NCBI GenBank assembly: GCA_010909725.1 | Contig: JAACMV010000017.1 | Coordinates: forward strand, 930,001-994,000 | DNA length: 64,000 bases | Direction: 5' to 3' | From: Picochlorum sp. 'celeri' | Taxonomy: Eukaryota; Chlorophyta; Trebouxiophyceae | Part shown: piece after piece, positions 43,903 to 53,181 of the stretch | Numbering within the stretch: the stretch's first letter is position 1 | How the letters are laid out: the number at the start of each line of letters is the position of its first letter | Translations under genes and position numbers: made by a program | The notes under the pieces: model-generated | The model's input: only the letters and a program-made list of their open reading frames with translations | Told to the model about the DNA's origin: nothing | Databases searched by the model: none

Positions 43903-45330
43903 ATGTCTGGTGCTACCAATGGCCATGATTCGTTTATTGGATGCTATCTACTGCGATCGCATCATTCTAAAGCTCGATGGAGGACGTATATCGGTTTTAC
44001 TGTGAACCCTCTGAGGAGGATTCGGCAGCACAATGGAGAGTTAACCCAGGGGGCATGGCGAACGAAGCGGTGGAGGCCATGGGAGATGGTGGTAGTGGTG
44101 TACGGGTTCGCTGATCAGAGGACTGCGCTTCAGTTTGAGTGGACATGGCAGCATGCAGAAACCAGTTTGGATGTCAAGGATGCATGTCGAGCCATGCGTG
44201 GGATTGTGAGAAAAAGAGGAGCAGACAAGTTGAAGGGGGTGTCCGGGCAAATTTTGACATTGTTTGCAATATTGAGTACGTCTCCTTGGAAATATTTTCC
44301 ATTGAAGATTAGGTTTCTGAGCGGAGAGGTGTGGAGGATGGTGGGCGATGTGCTGCAGGTGGTAGTGGAGCCTGACAATAATTGCCTCTGCCTCCCAGAG
44401 CATATGGGCGTCAGTGTCGGTGCATTGCAGGATTTAGAGTGCCTTCATCTTCAGCAGGATGAAAGTAATAGTAGTAAGTATTGCGAGAACTATGCGTCTT
44501 ACAACGATGGGGGACATGATGAATCATTACTGGAAGATGCTGGTGTCCTCACTATGACTGAGGACATGGACACCACCATATCATCGCAGGGCCTTGCTGA
44601 GAGTCCCAAGAAGAAATCGAGGAAAAATATGAAGATTCGATGCATCTTTTGCGAAGAATTAGCGCAGCGAACATGGTCAGAATGCCCTGGTTGCGGTGGC
44701 CGGAGTCACATTGGATGTCTGGCAGAGCATTTTCTCTGTGTCATGCCACCGTCGAGTGTGGGATATGAATCCATAGGTACTATTCCCAGACAATATGCGT
44801 GTCTGCCTATATCAGGATCGTGTCCTCGATGTACCCATCCAGTAGAATGGAACGATGTCCTAGCCATGCTTAAAACTGCTGGGTGGAAGCGAGGTACTGG
44901 AGAGAACTCGTCACCCCAGAAGAAAGGAAAACACCCATGCAAAGGATCCACATCTGCTTCTCCTTTGAAGAATTCGTGCAAGAGCTTAGAAGATCGTCTT
45001 TTATCTTTGATCGTCGATGATCAAGCACCAGTTGCCAAACCAACAGGGTCGGACGGATCTCCACCTGAAACCCAATCTCTAGCTTTCAGGGTGATTCGTC
45101 GATTACGCGAGGAAGATAGAGATGACCCGTTCCATACCGATGAAAACAAATTCAATGGCAGTGACGGCTGTCAGGATATGATGGTGAGTCCCTTGCCCCC
45201 GCCTACCAAGACCTCTGAGCCCAGTATCCAAGAAGAAGACCATCATGGCTGTCCCGTATCCCCAATCGACGTGATTGACTTGTGCTCGCCGGATAAGGAT
45301 GTTATTGATTTGGTAGATTCTCCAGAATAA
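43903..45330 (+). CDS. SLX1: SLX1 structure-specific endonuclease subunit
   Basis: The catalytic subunit of SLX1-SLX4, which cuts branched DNA. The GIY-YIG nuclease domain is at the N-terminus (GCYLL at 13-17, YIGFTVNPLRRIRQHNGE at 29-46, FEWTWQHAE with the metal-binding Glu). A RING-like zinc finger (CIFCEELAQRTWSECPGCGG, then SHIGCLAEHFL and CPRC) lies around residues 250-320. The protein is longer (475 residues) than yeast SLX1 (304). The extra C-terminus is disordered and ends with two near-identical SUMO-interacting-type motifs, VIDLCSP (457-463) and VIDLVDSP (467-474). The start is ATG at 43903. The TAA stop is inside AATAAA (45326-45331). Confidence 0.9.
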   Translation: MSGATNGHDSFIGCYLLRSHHSKARWRTYIGFTVNPLRRIRQHNGELTQGAWRTKRWRPWEMVVVVYGFADQRTALQFEWTWQHAETSLDVKDACRAMRGIVRKRGADKLKGVSGQILTLFAILSTSPWKYFPLKIRFLSGEVWRMVGDVLQVVVEPDNNCLCLPEHMGVSVGALQDLECLHLQQDESNSSKYCENYASYNDGGHDESLLEDAGVLTMTEDMDTTISSQGLAESPKKKSRKNMKIRCIFCEELAQRTWSECPGCGGRSHIGCLAEHFLCVMPPSSVGYESIGTIPRQYACLPISGSCPRCTHPVEWNDVLAMLKTAGWKRGTGENSSPQKKGKHPCKGSTSASPLKNSCKSLEDRLLSLIVDDQAPVAKPTGSDGSPPETQSLAFRVIRRLREEDRDDPFHTDENKFNGSDGCQDMMVSPLPPPTKTSEPSIQEEDHHGCPVSPIDVIDLCSPDKDVIDLVDSPE

Positions 45331-45331
45331 A
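45326..45331 (+). promoter_or_regulatory. AATAAA poly(A) signal overlapping SLX1 stop
   Basis: The TAA stop at 45328-45330 is embedded in the hexamer, so transcript end is expected 10-30 bp downstream, before the palindrome cluster. Confidence 0.5.
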
Positions 45332-45375
45332 TATGATTGGCAATTTACAAGGTGTGTAAGACGTTGGCATACTCC

Positions 45376-45449
45376 ACGTGGCGATCGCCACGTCATTACG
45401 ATGACACCTTTTTAAAAAAGATTACGCTACGCGCGTCAAGATTGACGCG
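45376..45449. promoter_or_regulatory. cluster of palindromes upstream of secreted-protein gene
   Basis: ACGTGGCGATCGCCACGT (45376-45393) is a perfect 18-bp palindrome. GTCAT-TACG-ATGAC (45392-45405) is next, then an oligo-T/oligo-A dyad, then CGCGTCAA-GA-TTGACGCG (45432-45449), a perfect 8-bp inverted repeat that includes a TTGACGCGT half site. All lie 98-171 bp before the ATG at 45547. This is probably a binding array for dimeric transcription factors; alternatively the SLX1 3' end. Confidence 0.55.
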
Positions 45450-45546
45450 TCTTCTTGTTAATACTGCTTGAAAAGCACCGTACTTCGTTCCGGGACTTTC
45501 GCTTGCAAAGAAATTTTAGTTTTTTGCCTAACTCATTTGAAAATCA

Positions 45547-46962
45547 ATGACGATGAAAACTTCTGGGGCGCGTTGGGCGATGTCGATGGCTTCACAGAGT
45601 CTCTTCGCTGTCTTGCTGCTGGGACAGTATGTGTCGTCCACACGAGCACAAGAATACCCAACGAGTTCCTATGTTGCCTTGATGTCCAACGACACACTCA
45701 TCAATGCTGATCTGTGGGACGAGGAGCCAAAAATATTCACGGCGAATTATGCATTTGAAGGCATTCAGGGGGTTGAAGGTACTACCCAAGAGGCAATTGA
45801 GGCTGCAGGTGGAACATGGATTGAAAATGTCCCAGAGGCCTGCAGCAGCATGGTGTTTCCAGTGAGAACATCCTGTCAGACACCCAGTACCGTTGCCAGC
45901 AGTTTTGGCTGGCCGACATACTATGCCGATGCCATGCCAATTGTCTTCAGTTGGCCTGTCAAAGCATCAACAGTGAATGCAAGTGATTTTCAATTCACTC
46001 TTAACACTGGACGAGTGGTAAGTCCCGAAGTAGCATCTATTAAGCCCAATGATGAGTGGAATGAGCGATCAACTGTAGTCGTCTTTGGCCATTTCGGCAA
46101 CAGGATCGCTCCTGGACTGCCAGGAGCAGAGTACGTAGTAAAAGTTGACATTGTAGATGATGGAACACCGTTAATGCTCGTGGGAAGAGGAGGAAGGTTA
46201 TTCAATGCTGTTGGACTCTCTTATGATGCTTCATGCTGTCCTCCATATGGTCCTGATGCCAAGGGCCCCACATTAGTTGCAGCAAAGCTGTCGTATTTCT
46301 CTGACAAGGGTGAATACACCTCTTCAGATGGAATTGCATACCCCAACAGCTGTTCTGATCTGTATGGAGATGGCGTTCAATACCGGCTTCGAATGTATAC
46401 ATCAGGGGGATTTTCACCAGACGGAGTCTCTGCTCTGACACCAGATGCGTATGACACATACTTTCGAGTACATGTCAGAGTTGATGCCAGCACAACCATG
46501 ACATTGGACACGAGTGGGAAGGAATACGACATTCCTGGGGCTGGTTCCCTGACAATTCTAGGCCTTGCTGATCTAACAATTCTTGGAGAGAACGGATATA
46601 ATGCTTGCTCAATATCTGATGCAGATAATTACATCGATATCTGCATGGTGGGCAGCGAAGAAGCAGCACGCAAGGTTATTGCCTTGGAACTGCCAGCAGG
46701 AAACGCAACAGCCAACCCAAATGACTCGTACAAGCACTTGTACAATCCAGGGGGGCCAGGAACCAATCCAGCTCCCGGCGTCAACTACACCAGCCCAAGC
46801 CCCTACACATATCAACCAGTGCGCATATCACTGGATGACCCCTTTACAGTGACTGTTCTGACTGATTCCCCAACGCCATGCCAAACCAAGATTGATCCAG
46901 GATGCTCATGCAACAAACCATTTTGGCACCCCAGAAAAAGGATGTGCATTGCTCGCCCATGA
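45547..46962 (+). CDS. secreted protein of unknown family
   Basis: A 471-residue protein with a signal peptide (hydrophobic LFAVLLLGQYVSSTRA, cleavage likely before QEYP), several N-glycosylation sequons (NDT, NAS, NAT, NYT) and about 14 Cys, some clustered (CCPPYG; near the C-terminus CQTKIDPGCSCNK and a final Cys-Ile-Ala-Arg-Pro). The composition is rich in Thr, Ser and Pro, with beta-rich segments in the middle (VVVFGHFGNR, YVVKVDIVDDGTPLMLVG). There is no membrane anchor. I do not recognise the family; it may be an extracellular-matrix or surface protein. It is the first of three same-strand secretory-pathway genes (followed by two GT71 enzymes). Confidence 0.75.
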   Translation: MTMKTSGARWAMSMASQSLFAVLLLGQYVSSTRAQEYPTSSYVALMSNDTLINADLWDEEPKIFTANYAFEGIQGVEGTTQEAIEAAGGTWIENVPEACSSMVFPVRTSCQTPSTVASSFGWPTYYADAMPIVFSWPVKASTVNASDFQFTLNTGRVVSPEVASIKPNDEWNERSTVVVFGHFGNRIAPGLPGAEYVVKVDIVDDGTPLMLVGRGGRLFNAVGLSYDASCCPPYGPDAKGPTLVAAKLSYFSDKGEYTSSDGIAYPNSCSDLYGDGVQYRLRMYTSGGFSPDGVSALTPDAYDTYFRVHVRVDASTTMTLDTSGKEYDIPGAGSLTILGLADLTILGENGYNACSISDADNYIDICMVGSEEAARKVIALELPAGNATANPNDSYKHLYNPGGPGTNPAPGVNYTSPSPYTYQPVRISLDDPFTVTVLTDSPTPCQTKIDPGCSCNKPFWHPRKRMCIARP

Positions 46963-46974
46963 TACCTTTGCAGA

Positions 46975-46987
46975 AGGCATAATGCCT
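46975..46987. repeat. AGGCATAATGCCT inverted repeat
   Basis: A 6-bp-arm palindrome 13 bp past the stop codon of the secreted-protein gene. It could be a 3'-end hairpin or an upstream element of the GT71 gene. Confidence 0.35.
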
Positions 46988-47077
46988 ATCAGTTGGCAGA
47001 ATTGATGAATATGAACCTAGCCTGTATGACTGCTATCGATACCTGATCAAGACATATGTAAATCATGATAAAGACGA

Positions 47078-48673
47078 ATGATACGAGGATCAAAGCAGAG
47101 AAAGGCATCAAGGCACGTCACGCAAAGGAATGGAGCAGCGCATGTGAAATCCTCTTCTCGTCCCTACAGTGGGAGCAATCGCCCGCAAAACAGGGACTCT
47201 TTCTGGATATATTTCATTATTTTTATCCAAACTATCATTATATTGGCCCTACTTCGCATTGGCCAGGCTTCTGGAGAGAATGCGCAGAGTTTTGACCAAA
47301 CGCCTCGTTTGTTGACTCACGAGTGCCACTACATCTCCTATACCTCGAGGTATCCAGCCCCTCTGGCTATCAGAAATCTAACTTTGTTGTACACAGAAAG
47401 TAATGTCCAATCATCGCAAAGAATGCGGAAGCATTTGGAAGCATTCAAGGAGTTTATGGCCTGGCCAGGCAGAGAGATTCCACGGATGCAGCAGGACATG
47501 GGGATACTGATTGTTGTGGGCGGAGAGGACACTTGCTCGGATGCCGTTGTGACTGCTAGAGCAATTCGAGATGGGGTCGGTAGTAGTTTGCCAATCACGA
47601 TTGCGTATTATGGTGCGCGAGGGTGCTCGCCGGCAAGCCTAGAATACGCGGAGATTGCTCTGTCAACGCTTTCTGATATCTGTCTTATGGATCTCAGCAT
47701 CATTGAGCACCCCCTGCATCAAAGACCCCTGAATATGATTCATCCAGAGCTTTTGTTTGGCAGTGAGGAATGGCGCGAAGCCTTCCCGAAGGGGTTGATT
47801 AGATTGATGGCCTTGTACCATGCACCCTACAGCAGGGTTGTGCTGCTCCACGCAGGGGTGATTCCTCTTCGGGACCCTATACAACTCTTTGACTCGTATT
47901 CGTCATCTCCTTTTTCAAGGAACAGTATATCAATTTGGAGAAATTGGGATGCAGAGTTGGATGGGGAACACATCTCCACTGTACAAGGCATGCTGGGGAT
48001 GGCGAGAGGCATATTGCCTTGTTCAATTGATGTCCAGCACATGATGCTGTATAAAACTGAGAACTGGGATTGGATCGAATGGACTCTCTTTCTGTATTCG
48101 TACCCAGAATATTTTGATCAAGTGGTCGGAGATGAAGCCATAATGCAGCTTGGGTTCTCCATGGTCAATGCCACAGGGTTGCCAGAGAGGATCATCAACT
48201 GCAGCGCCATGCTGCCCAGCATGCTACTCGGCAATCTGAGTTCTCCATCACGGAGAACAGTCCCCACTTGGGGACCAGTCGCAGTGATACAGTCACATCC
48301 ACGTGACGGAACGCCACTTTTTCTGCATGCTTGGAATGACCTGGGGGCATTCCTCCAAGCTTTGACAGACACTGGTGCCGGTCGCCATTGGTATACAACT
48401 GGTCCGATCGAACTTGACACCGTCTCGATCATCACTGATGCCCTTGATATGATTGAGAAGAGAAAGAGAAGGGCCATCGTGACAGCGGTCACGGATGATG
48501 CGAGCAACATCGAGAATAAACTGCATATGATTGAGTCTCAGGTCTGGTGGGATCATGTCTTTGATGGCACCCAAAGAGCAGCCCACTCAATTCCTTCCGA
48601 GGACATGATTCATGTACAGACAGCAGTTACACATGCACGTAAATCCATGCCCTTTGTGATTGAATCAATGTAA
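47078..48673 (+). CDS. GT71 (MNN1-like) glycosyltransferase homologue lacking DxD
   Basis: A 531-residue type II membrane protein: short basic cytosolic part, signal anchor (residues 43-62, IYFIIFIQTIIILALL), then a luminal domain of the MNN1 alpha-mannosyltransferase family. GILIVVGGEDTCSDAVVTARAIRDG, LPITIAYYGARGC and PKGLIRLMALYHAPY align with the neighbour downstream. Where that neighbour has LFMDSDAMPLQDP, this protein has LLHAGVIPLRDP: His258-Ala259-Gly260 replace the metal-binding Asp-x-Asp. The rest of the fold is kept, with no frame damage. It is therefore probably a catalytically dead paralogue, a partner subunit or an enzyme of changed mechanism. ATG at 47078 is the first in frame. 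Confidence 0.78.
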   Translation: MIRGSKQRKASRHVTQRNGAAHVKSSSRPYSGSNRPQNRDSFWIYFIIFIQTIIILALLRIGQASGENAQSFDQTPRLLTHECHYISYTSRYPAPLAIRNLTLLYTESNVQSSQRMRKHLEAFKEFMAWPGREIPRMQQDMGILIVVGGEDTCSDAVVTARAIRDGVGSSLPITIAYYGARGCSPASLEYAEIALSTLSDICLMDLSIIEHPLHQRPLNMIHPELLFGSEEWREAFPKGLIRLMALYHAPYSRVVLLHAGVIPLRDPIQLFDSYSSSPFSRNSISIWRNWDAELDGEHISTVQGMLGMARGILPCSIDVQHMMLYKTENWDWIEWTLFLYSYPEYFDQVVGDEAIMQLGFSMVNATGLPERIINCSAMLPSMLLGNLSSPSRRTVPTWGPVAVIQSHPRDGTPLFLHAWNDLGAFLQALTDTGAGRHWYTTGPIELDTVSIITDALDMIEKRKRRAIVTAVTDDASNIENKLHMIESQVWWDHVFDGTQRAAHSIPSEDMIHVQTAVTHARKSMPFVIESM

Positions 48674-48914
48674 ATGCAAATCGTCAAACGCAGTTGACCA
48701 AAGCAGCGGGATATGGACCAATGCGGGGTATACGTATGGCTGCGTCCACAGACTGATTTCATTCCCATTATATATACTCGTTAAAAGACGAAAAAAAAAA
48801 CATAGCATTATTATCCTCGGAATCGCGATGACAGGGGATACATGGCATTTTTGTTTTTTTCCCAGCCGTTGCGAGAAAAGAAAACTGCGCACATCAGCTG
48901 ACATTGAATTGAAA

Positions 48915-50955
48915 ATGGATGATGGTAATATGCACATGTGTAGGAGACATAGATTTCTGTGCGCGTTAGGTGAGTTGGCTGGTGGCTGTCAGGGGTGGGG
49001 AGGCCCCTGCAAGGAAATTTCATGTAGATCTCAATCTGATCAGGTGATGGTTTGCTCATGAGGATAACAGGAATGTAATTTGAAATACAGTGTGCGTGTT
49101 GCAATCTATCATCATGGCTTTGCTGATGCATAAAGTCCTTCTGTTGAGGAGAGCTACTGGAGGAGAGGAGGAAAGCCTGGTCATGTATGGGCAGAGGATA
49201 CATGTCGGGGATGGACACCGATATCAGAGAGACGTTGTGTCTGTAGAGGCCTTCTTGGAGGCTCGTAGGTCTAGAATGCTTGCTCTTGACTCTATGAGAT
49301 ATGTGGAGGAGGATGCAGCATTTTTGAATGAGACACAGGCAGAGCAGAGCCTGGAGAACCTGTTCCATAACAAGAGGGTGATTGATCCAGGTGTATTTGA
49401 TGCAGAGGTTGTTAAACTTATCGAAATGAGGACGGTGAATTACATGAACTCTAAAGCTCTGGCTGCAGAGAACAGCATGCTCTTTGAAGCAAGAGATGAT
49501 TCGAAATTCAAGGAAAACTTGGTCAGCATGTCCAAGCAGTGGCGGGAAGAGGCGAAATCAAAGCGTATCAATGTGCTGAGGAAAGATATTCAGCTTTTTG
49601 AACAGTTTCTTAAAACGAGTGAGAGCGTCCGAAAGTATTGGAATACCCAACTTGGTGATGGAGTCATCCAGGAAAGAGGTGTTGTCATGAGTGTAGGGGG
49701 TAAAACTGCTCTTGTCAATGCATTTGCATCTATTACGACTCTACGACAGGTAGGATGTAGCCTGCCCATTGCCATATTTTATTACGGAGACGAAGAGTTT
49801 GGAGCTGCCACAAAACAATATTTCAGCAAACATTTTGAGGGGTTGTTTTTTGAGGACTTGGAAAAGTCTGGACTGCCCCGTCATCATTGGAGGTTAGAGA
49901 GCCATTTATCTCGACGAGAACTAGGTTACATGATCAAAATCGCATCCATGTATAAATCTCCATTCCGACATATGCTGTTTATGGACTCTGATGCGATGCC
50001 TTTACAGGATCCATCAAAGTTGTTTGAGACTGAATCCTACACAAGGTTTGGCAACATATTTTTTCAAGATTTTTGGCAAGATCCTGTTGCTTTGTGGAGG
50101 TTGCTAAAGATCAAGGAGGATCCATGGGCAGGTGCGGATTCTGATATCACACAACTTTCTGAGGAAGAAAGGCTTGGCTTGCCATACCAGGGCGAATCTG
50201 GCTATGTGTTGATCGACAAGGCACGTTACTGGAAAGTGCTTGAATGGCTTTTGTTTCTCAATACACATGACGCTGTATATCGATTTGCCTTGGGTGATAA
50301 GGACACGTTTCGACTGAGCTTTTATTTTGCTGGAATGCTCGACCACTACAACCATAGCCCTTTCACTCCAGCATTACCATTGAATCAAGCCGAAGACTGG
50401 GGCAGGCAGCGGGCAGGAGATACAGAACAGAATGAAGTTATCCGATTCAGATGTTTGGGAATGCTCCAACTGCACCCAGAGGATGGCACAGCCTTGTTCC
50501 ATCACAGGACAGCTGATGCAAAATTTCGGCCTGGAGGGCAGTCTGCCTATAGAACACCAATCACACATACAAGTGGACCCATCTCATCACAACAGGCTAG
50601 CATCATGAATTTTGGAGCACCAGGTTTCAGCATCTATAAAACAGGCGATCGTATTGTGTGGGGTCTCAAAGACAGTTCAACCTGGGTGTTTCCTTGTTCA
50701 TCCAGAGACCCAGGCTTCCAGTCAGCACATGCTACAAGATTCCCATTGAGACAAGATGAGACAGTTATACCTGGATGCCTTTGTAGTCCAGAGCGTTTGG
50801 ACGATATCAACAGTCGCTGTGCATTGTTGAACAGGACTGACGTCCTGGAGAATCCAAGCCTGATTCCTATTGTGCAGCTTCCTGAAAATTCAAACATGTT
50901 CCAGATTTCCCAAATGGAGATTCGAGCATTAAATTTGATACCATTTATAGAATAA
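48915..50955 (+). CDS. GT71 (MNN1-like) glycosyltransferase (one intron)
   Basis: A likely Golgi alpha-mannosyl- or related transferase. The luminal domain has GVVMSVGGKTALVNAF, LPIAIFYYGDEEFG, MIKIASMYKSPFRHMLFMDSDAMPLQDP with an intact DSD (317-319) and FFQDFWQDP. Exon 1 (48915-48969) joined to exon 2 from 49091 over a 121-bp intron (donor GTGAGT, acceptor AATACAG) adds the missing signal anchor: basic CRRHR, then a hydrophobic run FLCALVCVLQSIIMALL. Without it the ORF would begin at Met 49114 with no anchor, so the splice is favoured. Total 639 residues. It is a tandem paralogue of the gene before it. The C-terminus contains PCSSRDP and CLCSPE. The TAA stop overlaps AATAAA (50951-50956). 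Confidence 0.82.
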
Positions 50956-50956
50956 A
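50951..50956 (+). promoter_or_regulatory. AATAAA poly(A) signal overlapping GT71 stop
   Basis: Only 20 bp separate it from the AATAAA of the opposing malic enzyme gene (50982-50977), so both mRNAs must run into the other gene's 3' end. Confidence 0.5.
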
Positions 50957-50976
50957 TCTCAAAAAATGCTGAATAT

Positions 50977-50982
50977 TTTATT
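50977..50982 (-). promoter_or_regulatory. AATAAA poly(A) signal overlapping malic enzyme stop
   Basis: The stop TAA (50980-50978) is inside the hexamer on the minus strand. Confidence 0.5.
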
Positions 50983-52969
50983 GTACATCTGAGAGGCGAG
51001 GAGAAACCAGTGGCTTGTATTCTGGCCAATACATGTTACTCTTGATGTACCGCCTTAGCTCCTTGTCTCCCTTTTCCAGTGCTTGAATCAGCAGCTGATT
51101 TATAACATTACCCTCCTCATGAGCTGCCTTGATCACTTCTTCTGCCACATGACAACTGATTTTTCGAATGTCATGCAAATCAGGATACACTTGGCCTTTT
51201 GCAACCTCCTCTGCTGTAATCATATCTCTCAGGGATTCAGCAGCAGCAACAATCATGTTGTCAGAAACGACATTTCCTCTCGCCAAAAATGCACCGAGAG
51301 CAATCCCAGGGAAAATGTACATATTGTTTGCTTGGCTCGCGTGGAAGGTCTTGCCACCAATGGTCACGTCTGGCTGGGGACTTCCACAAGAAAATATAGC
51401 ACTCTCCCCACAAATTCTTCGAACCGCCTCATGTGTACACTCCAGCCTCGATGTCGGATTTGACATTGGCATGATGATTGGCCTTTCGGTAGAATTGGAC
51501 ATCAATGTCAATATGTCATCCGTGAAAAGGCGCCCAGCTCCTGTCAGTCCAAGCAATGCAGTTGGCTTGACCCTTTTGACGACATCAAGGAGGGGATCAC
51601 CACTCTTGACCTGACCATCTTCCTCTCGCGCCAAAAATCGAATAGCATCCTCTAAATCGGGTCTCGATTGGGTCACCAGTCCGTTCACATCGAAAATATA
51701 AAGCCTCGATGTGGCCTCTCGATGGGTCAGCCCATGCTTCATCATCATGCGAATGATCATCGTCGCCACACCAACCCCAGCGCTCCCTGTTCCCATGACG
51801 ACAACTTTTTCCTCTGTAATAGCCGATGCAGGCTTTCCCTTCACCTGTAAGGCACCAATCAGGCCAGCTGATGCAGCAGCTGCAGTTCCCTGAATATCAT
51901 CGTTAAATACACAGTGCAGGTCCCTATACCTCTCCAATAACACTCGAGCGTGATCGGAGCTGAAATCCTCGAATTGAACCACCGCACGAGGCCATCGATT
52001 CGTCACCGCATTCATGAATTCGTCCATCAGTGCAAAGTACTCATCACCCATCAGCCTAGGGTGTTTCATCCCCATGTACCCCGTATCTTCTCGCAGCTCC
52101 TTATTATTTGTGCCCACATCGATAACGCATGGTAGTACATTGCGAGGATCAAAGCCACCCGCAGCAACGTACAAGTCCAGCTTTCCAACGGGAATGCCAA
52201 GCCCGTTTGCTCCTAGGTCGCCCAAGCCTAAGATCCTCGATCCATCCGTCACAACAATGGCGCTCACTTCATCGGAGGGCCAATTATACATCATAGTCGA
52301 CATTTGCCCCTGCATAAAACTATTTACTTGAGATTTCATGCACAGGTACCAGTCAAATAATATACCCTAACTCACCTTGTCGGCAGAACAAAAAAACATC
52401 CCTCGAGGCCTCCTGTACAACTTGTGATAATTCTTACAAACATGCCCCACTGTTGGTGTGTACACAATAGGCGCCATCTCCACAAAATTATCCACTAATA
52501 GCCTGTAAAATAATGTCTCATTCCTATCCTGCAGCTCCGTCAGCATGGTCCATTTTCGAAGCATATCGTCAGTTACTCCAGTCGTCTCAGGGTCCTCAGC
52601 AACCAAACCAGGCCCAGACCCAGACAAATACCTTGCCATATTCCTCTCCAATTGCTCTTCCATCGTCAAAACACGAGGTGGCAGTAACCCACGCAGCCCC
52701 AAGCGTTCTCTCTCCACCAGAGAGTGCCCAGTGCCTTTGTTGAACACTGGGTCATGCAAAACATCCAGCCCACGTGACCGAGAGATCACACAATCGGACA
52801 CATCGGTGGCATGATACACTGTAGAAGGAAGATCGCTTTTATACGCTTTTTGTATAGCATCGAAGATTGAAGATGAACCAGAAGAGCACCGTGCGGCCTC
52901 ACACAGAAACCCAATACCTCCCCTACTCTCAACCCAAACAGATGCTGACAGCAATCGTTTCCTAATCAT
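50978..52969 (-). CDS. NAD(P)-malic enzyme (one intron)
   Basis: Oxidative decarboxylation of malate to pyruvate. Exon 1 (52969-52376) and exon 2 (52309-50978) join over a 66-bp intron (donor GTGAGT, acceptor TTTATGCAG), giving 641 residues. Visible motifs: MAPIVYTPTVGHVC (active-site Tyr), VVTDGSRILGLGDLGANGLGI, VQFEDFSSDHA, FNDDIQGTAAAA (metal site), the nucleotide-binding VVMGTGSAGVGVA, and IMPMSNPTS. The N-terminus (MIRKRLLSASVWVESRGG) is positive and amphipathic, suggesting mitochondrial import, though plastid import cannot be excluded. Coenzyme choice cannot be settled by eye. Divergent from the PsbP-like gene (212 bp) and convergent with GT71 (22 bp). Confidence 0.93.
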
Positions 52970-53181
52970 AATTTATAGAGGATTATTACACATCACTATG
53001 AATTTATTTGATATGACAAGCTTTGGGTTTGGGTCTGCGAATCATGACCGTAAAAAGAACATTACATACCTTATCTGGATGTGCTGATATGCTGGGAATG
53101 CTGTCCTCTGGGTGTATAATTTATTGCATAATTTATTTCACACAGTACTAGTACTAGTTTTGACGGGATCAATCAAGCAGT

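Noticed and set aside
47065..47295. Overlapping frame at the start of the first GT71 gene
   Set aside because: It shares DNA with the GT71 N-terminus in another frame and has no feature of its own.
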